NCBI GenBank assembly: GCA_902783295.1
Contig: CACZQT010000365.1
Coordinates: 1-13,297, forward strand
Source of the DNA: an uncultured Lachnospiraceae bacterium
Lineage (GTDB): Bacteria; Bacillota; Clostridia; Lachnospirales; Lachnospiraceae
Reading direction: 5' to 3'
DNA length: 13,297 nt
This document shows, in pieces, positions 6,065-13,297 of the stretch. The stretch's first letter is position 1. The number at the start of each line of letters is the position of its first letter. Position numbers and translations under genes: made by a program. The notes under the pieces are model-generated. The model saw only the letters and a program-made list of their open reading frames with translations. It had not been told where the DNA came from and ran no database searches.

Positions 6065-8971
6065 ATGAAAAAGTTACTAAAATATGTAATAACTGTCATG
6101 TCTGCTTCCATGGTACTCGGAGCTGTTGCCGGCCAGGCCGGCGCTGCGTCCCTGTCCTATGGGAACAACAGCGAAAACATATTAAACGGCGGTGTGCTGG
6201 CTACGGACGGTACGCGGACTTATTTCGCGAACATGTCTGACGGGCAGGCCCTGTATGCGGGATCGGAAAAGAGCCGTAAAAAGCTCAGCTCTGACGCGGC
6301 GGAGAACATCAATGTCCTTGGAAAGTATGTGTACTATACCACTTCCAATGGCAGTGGTTCTTCCATCGTACGCATTTCCAAGACCGGCGGAAGCCGCAAG
6401 GAACTGCTTTCCACCTCCTCTGTCATTGAAGAGATGTATGTTGACAGCCAGGGCACTCTGTATTACCTGGCCGGCGGAAAGGTTTACGAGCGGGCTTCCG
6501 GTGCGGAGAAGAGCACCGTGGTTATCAAAGGCGGAGTGACGCACTTTATTCCGACTGTACACGGAGTGATCGCTGCCAAGGGCAGCCGCGGGAATTACAC
6601 CCTGTATGCCGGAGGCACCAGGATCCGCGGCGGCGTGAACAGTTTTTACACAGTAGATAATTATCTGATCCTGAACGCGGGCGGCAAGGATTATCAGGCA
6701 AAGATCCGCGATCTGTTTGAAGGCTTTGAGGCTTCTGATATTGAACCCTATACTCTGGGCGATGAGGATCTGGATGCCCTGCAGGCTTTTGCATCCGCTC
6801 TGATGGATGATGACGAATGCGAAGAGTGCAAGGAGAACGCGGCACATGCGCTTACCCATGTGACTGAGGCGGATGAAATGATCGGTGCTGTTCATGACAC
6901 GCCCGGTGTGGTTTCTGCTCTGGATACCGCCAGCGAAGGCCAGAAGAATATGGTAAAGCGTGCCCGCCAGCAGCATGAGATCAAATGGACGCCTGTAGAT
7001 GATATCTACGGCTGGGGCGGAAACTACCTTTTCAAGGCCGGCACAACCTACAGCGGCCTGCCTTACGGCCAGCCGGTTTATGCCTGCTATGTGCCGTGGG
7101 ATGCTTCCCTGGAAGAATTCGCGGCGGCTGTAGCGAACGGCAGCAGTAAGATGTATACCAGCCGCTCCTACTACAACAGGTCAGCCCCCTACTACAGCTG
7201 TGACTGCAGCTCCTTCGTATCCTGGTCATGGGATCTTTCCTATCGTCAGTATACCCGCTCCATCGTGGATTTCTGCACGAAGGTTGAAACTCAGAGTATC
7301 TACAGCGTACAGATCGGTGATGCGTTCAACAAGGCCGGCAGCCATGTGGTTATGGTCAGTGACGTAGGCTACCGTGGGGATAAGATCGTTTATATCGACA
7401 TCATGGAGCAGACGCCTCCTTCCACGAAATATACCCGTTGGGGTGAAGGCGGCACCAAGGAACTGGAAGATCTCTATGATAAGTACCTGGGCAAAGGCTA
7501 TACGCTGTACCGCAGCAAGACCCGTGAGACCGTGAGTTATACACCCTGCTCTGTTGTTCCGCTGAGCGCCAATGAGCAGGCTTCCTTCCCGAAGCCTACT
7601 GTGACTGCACCGGCTCCTTCGGATGGACAGGATGCCAGCTTTGTCGGCGGCGAAGTGGCAATCGGCGACCGCGTAGTGGAACTCAATCCCGCAGAAGAAA
7701 AAGTTCTTTCCTATACAGCGGATGAAACCGGTACTCCGGTCTGGACGTCTTCTGACAGCAGTGTGGTAACGGTCAGCAACGGAAAGGTGAAAGCCGTTTC
7801 TTCCGGCAAGGCAGAGATCACTCTGACCATCGGAAGCACTTCGGATACAGCTACCGTATATGTGAAGCCTGCTGCTGTGAATATCAATTCCCTGGTAGCT
7901 TCCTACAAGAACAATACCGTTACCGTAAAATGGGATGCTGTGAAAAGTGCAACTACCTACACCCTGATGCGCCGGACGGCGAGCGGTGTGTGGGAGTCTG
8001 TGAAGGAAACGACAGCGACCAGCTATGCAGATTCCGGATTGAGTGAGAACACTACCTATTATTATACGGTACGTGCAGCCTCTTCTCTGGACGGAAAGAG
8101 TCTGGTCGGAAAGTATGATACGACCGGCAAATCCGTACGGACCTGTCTGGCGGCTCCGGCCCTGAAGACTGTATCCGGCGAAGGCAATTCTGCACAGACA
8201 GTTGTATGGGATGCTGTCAGCGGTGCCGAAGGCTACCGGGTATACAGCCGCCTTTCCACTTCCAGCAAGTGGACCACGCTGGGCAATACGACGAGCACAT
8301 CTTATACAGCCGGAAATCTGATTGCCGGGAAGAAATACATCTATACCGTACGTGCTTACTTTACTGTAAACGGACAGCCCGTGCTCGGCTCCTACGATGC
8401 AGTCGGCGTTACCTCCGTACAGACGCTGCAGGCGCCCGCGCTGAAGAAGGCTGTGGCCAGCAAGAACGGAATTACGGTTACCTGGAAGAAAGTAGCAGGA
8501 GCTGTTTCCTATACAGTATACAAGAAGGTCAGCGGCGGCTGGAAAGAACTTTCGACTGTCAGCACCACGAAGTATCTGGATAAGGACGTAGTTCTGAAGA
8601 AGAAATATACGTATTCTGTACGTGCGAACATTAACGGCGGCGCTTCCGGTCCTATGAGTCAGAAGGGCATTGCCTGCTACATGCGTCCCGCAAAGGTCAG
8701 CCTGAAGTCGGCTGTATCTTCCGAAGAAGGAAAGGCAACGATTACCTGGAAGAAGGTAACCGGAGTTGACGGCTATCTGGTATACATGAAGACGAACGGC
8801 GGAAAGTGGAAGCGCGTTTATGACGCTTCCGCGACGGATACCAGCTTTACGAAGACCGGGATTGTTTCCGGAGCAAAGGTTACCTTCACTGTGAAGGCAT
8901 ACTGGAAGATCAATGGTAAAACGTATTACGGAGCCTACAAAAAGGCGGGTACATCTGCCGTAGTTCAGTAA
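6065..8971 (+). CDS. Secreted multidomain NlpC/P60-like cysteine peptidase with BIG2 and four FN3-like repeats
   Basis: This 968-residue exported protein probably cleaves peptidoglycan stem peptides. The order is: signal peptide (1 to about 27, MKKLLKYVITVMSASMVLG, cut near AGA-AS); a DUF5050-like beta-propeller-type region (about 30-210: NGGVLATDGTRTYFANMSDG, INVLGKYVYYTTS, IEEMYVDSQGTLYYL); an acidic linker with ECEEC (C252, C255); an NlpC/P60-like domain (about 300-500) with catalytic-type C381 in CDCSSFVSW, H427 in GSHVVMVSDV and polar IMEQTPP as likely third site; a BIG2 Ig-like domain (about 530-605: WTSSDSSVVTVSNGKVKAVS); and four FN3-like repeats starting near 606, 697, 788 and 873, each with a WxxVxGAxxYxVY core and Y(T/S)VRA. 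No LPXTG, SLH or choline-binding motif is visible. MKK at 6065 is preferred over the in-frame ATG at 6023: it opens the signal peptide and has GGGAG 8 nt upstream. Confidence 0.88.
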   Translation: MKKLLKYVITVMSASMVLGAVAGQAGAASLSYGNNSENILNGGVLATDGTRTYFANMSDGQALYAGSEKSRKKLSSDAAENINVLGKYVYYTTSNGSGSSIVRISKTGGSRKELLSTSSVIEEMYVDSQGTLYYLAGGKVYERASGAEKSTVVIKGGVTHFIPTVHGVIAAKGSRGNYTLYAGGTRIRGGVNSFYTVDNYLILNAGGKDYQAKIRDLFEGFEASDIEPYTLGDEDLDALQAFASALMDDDECEECKENAAHALTHVTEADEMIGAVHDTPGVVSALDTASEGQKNMVKRARQQHEIKWTPVDDIYGWGGNYLFKAGTTYSGLPYGQPVYACYVPWDASLEEFAAAVANGSSKMYTSRSYYNRSAPYYSCDCSSFVSWSWDLSYRQYTRSIVDFCTKVETQSIYSVQIGDAFNKAGSHVVMVSDVGYRGDKIVYIDIMEQTPPSTKYTRWGEGGTKELEDLYDKYLGKGYTLYRSKTRETVSYTPCSVVPLSANEQASFPKPTVTAPAPSDGQDASFVGGEVAIGDRVVELNPAEEKVLSYTADETGTPVWTSSDSSVVTVSNGKVKAVSSGKAEITLTIGSTSDTATVYVKPAAVNINSLVASYKNNTVTVKWDAVKSATTYTLMRRTASGVWESVKETTATSYADSGLSENTTYYYTVRAASSLDGKSLVGKYDTTGKSVRTCLAAPALKTVSGEGNSAQTVVWDAVSGAEGYRVYSRLSTSSKWTTLGNTTSTSYTAGNLIAGKKYIYTVRAYFTVNGQPVLGSYDAVGVTSVQTLQAPALKKAVASKNGITVTWKKVAGAVSYTVYKKVSGGWKELSTVSTTKYLDKDVVLKKKYTYSVRANINGGASGPMSQKGIACYMRPAKVSLKSAVSSEEGKATITWKKVTGVDGYLVYMKTNGGKWKRVYDASATDTSFTKTGIVSGAKVTFTVKAYWKINGKTYYGAYKKAGTSAVVQ

Positions 8972-8983
8972 CAGAAGTTATAA

Positions 8984-9022
8984 AACAGGAAAATGGCCGG
9001 GGGCTTCTCCCGGCTTCCTGTT
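8984..9022 (+). terminator. Probable terminator after the NlpC/P60 gene
   Basis: AACAGGAA (8984-8991) pairs with TTCCTGTT (9015-9022), and GCCGGG (8996-9001) with CCCGGC (9009-9014). A 4-nt bulge lies on the left side and the loop is GGCTTCT. The stem is strong but the following TTCTGT is a poor T-run, so read-through into the glycosyltransferase gene is likely. Confidence 0.6.
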
Positions 9023-9036
9023 CTGTAAACAGGGGG

Positions 9037-10479
9037 ATGCCTGGATCCCGGAAGGACCTTTCAGGCGCTGCCGTACCGGTGCTGCAGAGTTTTATGGAAC
9101 GAAAAGAACAATACAAACGCCTGTTCCGTTTTGCGCTTTCCATGGTAAATATTGCAATCGTAACAGGCATTTATGCTGTCGCGTGGTTTACCTACTACCA
9201 TGCCAGAAATGTCATCGGCACACGATACTATTTGTGGGGCCATATCGCTATTTTCAGTCTGTATGCTGGGCTTACCTTCCTTTTCGGGAAGGTTTATGGC
9301 GCTTTTAAGGTAGGCTACCTGCGAATTCTGGATGTGCTTCTCTCCGAAGTCATCATGATTCTGTTTACGAATTCCATTACCTATGTTCAGCTGGCTCTGA
9401 TCGGCCGGTGGACGTTCGGACGCCATCTGATCCCGCTTCTTCAGGCGACAGGCGCAGATCTGGTGGCCGTGACGGGATGGACGTTTCTGGCCAACTGGCT
9501 GTATATAAAGCTCTACCCTCCGCGGGAACTGCTGCTGATTTACGGATACCGCAGTCCCCACAGTATTATCGCGAAGCTGGAGACAAGAAGGGACAAGTAC
9601 CGGGTTGTGGAAACAGCCTGTACCGAAAAGGAGTCGGATGAGCAGATCCGGCGGAAAATTGACAGATATCATGCAGTGCTTATAGGAGATATTCCTTCTG
9701 CACAGCGGAATGATTTGCTGAAGTACTGCTTTGAGAAAAATATCCGCTGTTATTCTGTTCCGAAGATTGCGGATATTATGCTCCGGAGTTCCGAAACCAT
9801 CAATCTGTTCGACACGGCGCTGCAGCTGAACCGGAACAGAGGTCTTTCTGCGGAGCAGGAGGCCGGGAAAAGGATTTTGGACATTATATTCGGTACTCTG
9901 ATGCTGGTCGTCCTGAGTCCGCTGATGCTGCTGATCGCTTTTCTGATCTGGGTTACGGACCGCGGACCGGTCTTTTACAGGCAGGAGCGTCTGACAAAAG
10001 ACGGTAAGGTCTTTATGATCTATAAATTCCGCAGCATGGTGATGGAATCCGAAAAGAAAGGAGCCAGACTGGCGGCCAAGAAGGACAACCGGATTACTCC
10101 GGTAGGGAGAGTGATCCGCAGCTGCCATCTGGACGAACTTCCCCAGCTGATCAATATCCTGAAAGGGGATATGTCCATGGTAGGACCGAGACCGGAAAGG
10201 CCGGAGATTGCCGCAAAATATCAGGCGGTTATTCCGGAGTTCGCCTACCGGCTGAAGGTGAAGGCAGGTCTTACGGGTTACGCGCAGGTTTACGGAAAAT
10301 ACAATACAACTCCCTATGATAAGCTGAAACTGGATCTTTATTATATCTGCAACTATTCGATCTGGATGGATGTCCGTCTGTGCCTGATGACATTCAAGAT
10401 CCTTTTCCAGAAGGAAAATACGGAAGGGGTGGATCCGGACCAGATTACGGCAGTGGATCCGGTCAGTAAAAAGGACTGA
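9037..10479 (+). CDS. Polyprenyl-phosphate phosphoglycosyltransferase (WbaP/WcaJ-like, long form)
   Basis: This membrane enzyme moves a sugar-1-phosphate from a nucleotide sugar to undecaprenyl phosphate, the first step of a lipid-linked surface glycan. There are four N-terminal membrane segments (about residues 28-165), then a CoA-binding_3-like Rossmann part (LLLIYGYRSPHSIIAKLE, YHAVLIGDIP). Next come a fifth hydrophobic segment (ILDIIFGTLMLVVLSPLM) and the sugar-transferase domain (about 280-470). That domain shows PVFYRQERLTKDGKVF, YKFRSM, the D366-E367 dyad in CHLDELPQL, GDMSMVGPRPERPE, KAGLTGYAQV and KLDLYYICNYS. The sugar cannot be told. The start is uncertain. ATG 9037 directly abuts AGGGGG, too close for a normal ribosome site. 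ATG 9094 (MERKEQYKR, 461 aa) starts just before the first membrane segment, as relatives do, but has only a weak AGAG. No promoter is visible, so it may rely on read-through. Confidence 0.92.
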   Translation: MPGSRKDLSGAAVPVLQSFMERKEQYKRLFRFALSMVNIAIVTGIYAVAWFTYYHARNVIGTRYYLWGHIAIFSLYAGLTFLFGKVYGAFKVGYLRILDVLLSEVIMILFTNSITYVQLALIGRWTFGRHLIPLLQATGADLVAVTGWTFLANWLYIKLYPPRELLLIYGYRSPHSIIAKLETRRDKYRVVETACTEKESDEQIRRKIDRYHAVLIGDIPSAQRNDLLKYCFEKNIRCYSVPKIADIMLRSSETINLFDTALQLNRNRGLSAEQEAGKRILDIIFGTLMLVVLSPLMLLIAFLIWVTDRGPVFYRQERLTKDGKVFMIYKFRSMVMESEKKGARLAAKKDNRITPVGRVIRSCHLDELPQLINILKGDMSMVGPRPERPEIAAKYQAVIPEFAYRLKVKAGLTGYAQVYGKYNTTPYDKLKLDLYYICNYSIWMDVRLCLMTFKILFQKENTEGVDPDQITAVDPVSKKD

Positions 10480-10550
10480 ATATTTTGAAGAGAACTTTTC
10501 AATATTCCGGGTTTGGCGCATACTGGAAACGCGTCATAAGAGAGGAAGTC

Positions 10551-11294
10551 ATGAAGGATGTTCTGGTATCGGTTATCATACCATCCTATAATGCCAAAGA
10601 AACATTGGCCCAGGCTGTAGAAAGCGCTCTGGCTCAGGAAGTACCTCTGGAGGTCCTGATTATTGATGACGGCTCCAAAGTTCCTGCCATGGAAACTCTG
10701 GCTGCCTTCTGGGGAGACGAGCGTATCCGGATTCTGAGGAACGAGCATAATGAAGGTGTAGCGGCAGCCCGGAACCGTGGAATCCGCGAAGCCAGAGGAA
10801 GATACATTGCGTTCCTGGATGCAGACGACTGGTGGGCGGACGGGAAACTGCCGGCGCAGCTTTCTGCCATGGAGAAAAGCAAGGCAGTTCTCAGCTGTAC
10901 CGCCAGAGAACTGATGAACGCCGACGGCTCTTCCCGCGGAAAAGTGATATCTGTTCCAAAGGAAATTCACTATCCGGACCTGCTGAAGGGAAACTGCATC
11001 AACTGCTCCTCCGCCGTCATCCTGACGGAGGTGGCCAGAGAGTTCCCGATGGAACATGATGACGCCCACGAGGATTATATTCTGTGGCTGAAGGTGCTCC
11101 GGAAATACGGGGATGCGGTAGGTATTTCCAAGCCGTACCTGAAATACCGCCTTTCAGCGGACAGCAAATCGGGAAGCAAATGGAAATCAGCCGTAATGAC
11201 CTACCGGGTCTACCGGTATATGGGGTATTCCCACTGGAAAGCAGCGGGGTTTTTCCTGAAATATGCGGTCAACGGCGCCAGAAAATATATGTAA
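10551..11294 (+). CDS. Family 2 glycosyltransferase
   Basis: This 247-residue GT-A fold enzyme transfers a sugar from a nucleotide donor, probably onto the lipid-linked sugar made by the preceding gene product. Motifs are VSVIIPSYNAKETLAQAVES (residues 5-24), LIIDDGS, NEGVAAARNRGIREARG, the metal-binding FLDADDWW (D90, D92), and HEDYILWLKVL (E174, D175), where the catalytic base is expected. There is no strong membrane segment; the C-terminus (YSHWKAAGFFLKYAVNGARKY) is amphipathic and may sit on the membrane. The start ATG at 10551 has AGAGGA about 5 nt upstream. The frame stays open back to a TTG at 10485, but that has no ribosome site. It lies 71 bp after the phosphoglycosyltransferase and very likely shares its transcript. 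Donor and acceptor are unknown. Confidence 0.93.
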   Translation: MKDVLVSVIIPSYNAKETLAQAVESALAQEVPLEVLIIDDGSKVPAMETLAAFWGDERIRILRNEHNEGVAAARNRGIREARGRYIAFLDADDWWADGKLPAQLSAMEKSKAVLSCTARELMNADGSSRGKVISVPKEIHYPDLLKGNCINCSSAVILTEVAREFPMEHDDAHEDYILWLKVLRKYGDAVGISKPYLKYRLSADSKSGSKWKSAVMTYRVYRYMGYSHWKAAGFFLKYAVNGARKYM

Positions 11295-11320
11295 GTAAAA
11301 AAGTACACAATACACATACA

Positions 11321-11339
11321 TCTGAAACCGTGTTTCAGA
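11321..11339 (+). other. Perfect 8-bp hairpin in the leader of the L,D-transpeptidase gene
   Basis: TCTGAAAC (11321-11328) pairs with GTTTCAGA (11332-11339) around CGT. No T-run follows, so it is not a standard terminator. A second, weaker stem, GCACG with CGTGC (11352-11356 and 11364-11368), follows. Its loop contains GGAGG, while the ribosome site that fits the ATG is AGAGAGG at 11373-11379. It could be an operator palindrome or an mRNA-processing or translation element. Confidence 0.4.
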
Positions 11340-11384
11340 CATCGCAAGCTGGCACGTGGAGGTCGTGCTGAAAGAGAGGTTACA

Positions 11385-13211
11385 ATGAAACTGCAAAAAC
11401 GGGGGATTCTGGGGGTTCTCTGCATGGTACTGGTTTTCGCGGGAATCATAGGCTTTTCTGCTGCGGCAAAAGCGGCAGCTCTTCCTGCGGTAAAGCTGAA
11501 AGAAGCCAAAGCTACGGAAGATGATACGATCGTGGTAACCTGGACGGAAGTGGAAGGCGCAGTCGGCTACCGCGTGTACCGGCGTTATGGCTCCACCGGC
11601 TGGAAGCGCATCGCCGAGATCGAGCCTGCGGTGAAGTATGAGGATAAGACGGCGAAACCTGCAACGGAATACCATTATACGGTACGTGCTCTGGACAGCA
11701 GCAAACAGCTTGGCGGCTATGATGCTACCGGCGTAAAGGCTACTGTGGAGCTGCGGCAGCCGAAGCTGATCGGCGTAATTACCAAGGATTCCAAGAAGCT
11801 GCAGGTGATGTGGGAAAAGGTGAACAACGTTCCCTACTACTATGTGTACCGCGCTCAGCCCGGGGACAAGCTGTGGACCTGTATTGCCAGCAAGGTAAAG
11901 GATACCCGGTATATAGATGAAACTGCGAAAGAGGGCATTTCCTACAAGTATACGGTCCGGTCCGCCATTGTTGTCGGCAACAAGATCGTGAAGAGCGATT
12001 ACAAAGCTACCCTGACCGGCAAACTCAATGCTGATGGCAAGATCACTGTACCTGCCGTGAAGCTGATCGGTGCCAGCAGTGTAGGTGTGAGCGGAATCGC
12101 TGTTTCCTGGGAATCTCTTCCGCAGGCGGATGGCTACTTCATCTACCGGAAGACCAGTTCGGGCTGGTCCAGAAAGGGCATGGTCAGCGGTTATGATACA
12201 ACGACCTGGACGGATACAAAAGTAACCGCCGGCAAGACCTACAAATATACGGTCCGCGCTTATATCACAAGCAGCGGAAAGAAGACTCTGAGTTCTACCT
12301 GGGATTCCAAGGGCGTTTCGGCGGTCTGCGCACTGGCTGCCCCTGAACTCGTGAGTGCCGATGCGTCCTACAGCAGCGGTACGATCACACTCACCTGGAA
12401 AAAGGTGGAAGGTGCAGACGGCTATGCCATCTACCGGAAGACTTCCAGTTCGGGATGGAAGAGAAAAGGCTTCACCAAGGAATTGAAGTATGTGGACAAG
12501 ACCGCTTCCAAGAACGTGGAATATACCTATACAGTCCGCGCTTATATCGTAAAGGGCAGCAAAAAGAAGCTGGGTCTGTATGACAAGACGGGTATTAAAG
12601 CCAAGGCGACCATTACGAAGAAGACGGTAGATGGTCTGGAACTCTTCTATGATTCCGATGGTAAACTGATCACCAATACCGAGACCATCCTGGGGATTAT
12701 CGGAGAACGCTCATCCTATAAAGCGGAGGTGGATTACAATAAGAACGTTGTAACGCTTTATGCCAAGGGCAGCAGCGGCTCCTATAACCTGCCTGTACGT
12801 GCCTGTATCTGCTCCACCGGTACCGCAACACCGATCGGTACGCATTATACATCCGACAGCTATCGCTGGCATGAGCTGAACGGTCCCTGCTGGGGGCAGT
12901 GGTGCACCCGTATTGTGAACGGCGTGCTGTTCCACTCCGTATATTACAACACATATAACAACAATATGGATCTGTCTGTCAGCGCTTACAACAAGCTGGG
13001 AACCCAGGCTTCTCACGGCTGCGTACGTCTGACCGCAAGAGATGCCAAGTGGATTTACGACAACTGCCAATATGCTATGCCGGTAAAGGTGAGCACCAGC
13101 TGCGCAAATCCTTTCGGCAAGCCCAGTGCCTACAAGCTGGCCAGCAGCCACACCTGGGATCCCACCGATCCGACCGCATATTACAAGTGCGAACAGAAAG
13201 GCTGCCACTGA
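11385..13211 (+). CDS. Secreted L,D-transpeptidase (YkuD) with four FN3-like repeats
   Basis: This 608-residue exported enzyme probably makes 3-3 cross-links in peptidoglycan or attaches proteins to it. A signal peptide (1 to about 30, GILGVLCMVLVFAGIIGFS, cut near AKAA) is followed by four FN3-like repeats starting near residues 33, 126, 222 and 318. Each has a WxxVxGAxGYxxYRKTSSGW-type core and YTVRA. The YkuD domain spans about 414-590: a short lead-in (LFYDSDGKLIT), then VTLYAKG, TPIGTHYTSD, H517 in LFHSVYYN, and the catalytic motif SHGCVRL with H544, C546 and R548. The C-terminal tail (WDPTDP) ends in an unusual CEQKGCH. The ATG at 11385 has AGAGAGG 5 nt upstream. The repeats resemble those of the NlpC/P60 protein upstream but replace the peptidoglycan-binding modules usual in this family. 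No wall-sorting signal is seen. Confidence 0.93.
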   Translation: MKLQKRGILGVLCMVLVFAGIIGFSAAAKAAALPAVKLKEAKATEDDTIVVTWTEVEGAVGYRVYRRYGSTGWKRIAEIEPAVKYEDKTAKPATEYHYTVRALDSSKQLGGYDATGVKATVELRQPKLIGVITKDSKKLQVMWEKVNNVPYYYVYRAQPGDKLWTCIASKVKDTRYIDETAKEGISYKYTVRSAIVVGNKIVKSDYKATLTGKLNADGKITVPAVKLIGASSVGVSGIAVSWESLPQADGYFIYRKTSSGWSRKGMVSGYDTTTWTDTKVTAGKTYKYTVRAYITSSGKKTLSSTWDSKGVSAVCALAAPELVSADASYSSGTITLTWKKVEGADGYAIYRKTSSSGWKRKGFTKELKYVDKTASKNVEYTYTVRAYIVKGSKKKLGLYDKTGIKAKATITKKTVDGLELFYDSDGKLITNTETILGIIGERSSYKAEVDYNKNVVTLYAKGSSGSYNLPVRACICSTGTATPIGTHYTSDSYRWHELNGPCWGQWCTRIVNGVLFHSVYYNTYNNNMDLSVSAYNKLGTQASHGCVRLTARDAKWIYDNCQYAMPVKVSTSCANPFGKPSAYKLASSHTWDPTDPTAYYKCEQKGCH

Positions 13212-13285
13212 TGTGACAATTCGCAGTAAGTCTGGGCAGAGAGGCTGCTGATCTGGCAGTCTGCTGCAGGCACGGGCAATGAGAC

Positions 13286-13291
13286 GGAGGA
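13286..13291 (+). other. Likely ribosome site of the next gene beyond the window
   Basis: GGAGGA lies 6 nt from the window end, the right distance for a start codon immediately beyond the edge. Between the L,D-transpeptidase stop and this site no clear terminator is seen, so a further gene may belong to the same transcript. This is inference. Confidence 0.35.
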
Positions 13292-13297
13292 GAACTC

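Noticed and set aside
7880..8968. DNA-level tandem repeat array, by the regular return of TAC-GTA/GTC-CGT-type codons for YTVRA.
   Set aside because: The repeats are conserved in protein but well diverged in DNA, so this is an old protein-domain array, not a satellite or CRISPR-like repeat.
9061..10521. 486-codon open frame on the minus strand opposite the phosphoglycosyltransferase; a similar one at 82-1362 lies opposite pheT.
   Set aside because: Both are antisense shadows of strongly conserved genes with no domain signature; long antisense frames are common at this base composition.
10485..10550. TTG start extending the GT2 enzyme by 22 residues.
   Set aside because: It has no ribosome site, and the extension precedes the usual VSVIIPSYN start of the fold. 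ATG 10551 has AGAGGA at proper spacing.

Overview
The window reads as chromosomal DNA of an anaerobic, low-to-mid GC Gram-positive bacterium, most likely a gut Clostridia (Lachnospiraceae or a neighbour). The grounds are the clostridial-type glutamate dehydrogenase, sigma-A-like promoters with strong AGGAGG-type ribosome sites, a VanW/G5 surface protein, and large secreted wall enzymes built on fibronectin-III-like repeats. No tRNA, rRNA, CRISPR array, transposase or phage gene was seen. The genus cannot be settled from the sequence.

Layout: (1) 1-2070 is the 3' part of pheT, cut by the window edge and closed by an intrinsic terminator. (2) 2144-2425 is an AT-rich regulatory gap with a near-consensus promoter driving a lone gdhA (2426-3760). 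(3) A very long hairpin (35-bp arms, one mismatch, 5-nt loop) separates gdhA from a convergent minus-strand pair: a VanW-domain exported protein, then a small membrane protein. (4) A 266-bp divergent control region (5799-6064) holds one good promoter facing each way, with an A-tract/palindrome/T-tract element midway between them. (5) From 6065 on, the plus strand carries a cell-surface cluster: a secreted NlpC/P60-type cysteine peptidase with FN3 repeats, a polyprenyl phosphoglycosyltransferase, a GT2 glycosyltransferase, and a secreted L,D-transpeptidase with the same family of FN3-like repeats. A ribosome-site-like GGAGGA at the right edge suggests the cluster continues.

How they may work together: the two glycosyltransferases could prime and extend a lipid-linked surface glycan. 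The peptidase and transpeptidase would cut and cross-link peptidoglycan. Both enzymes carry four related FN3-like repeats, so they may share a wall or glycan ligand. The divergent VanW protein is also a predicted envelope protein, so the plus and minus transcripts may form one envelope regulon. This joint role is inference. Individual family assignments are firm for PheT, GDH, the VanW domain, the phosphoglycosyltransferase, GT2 and YkuD, and good for NlpC/P60.
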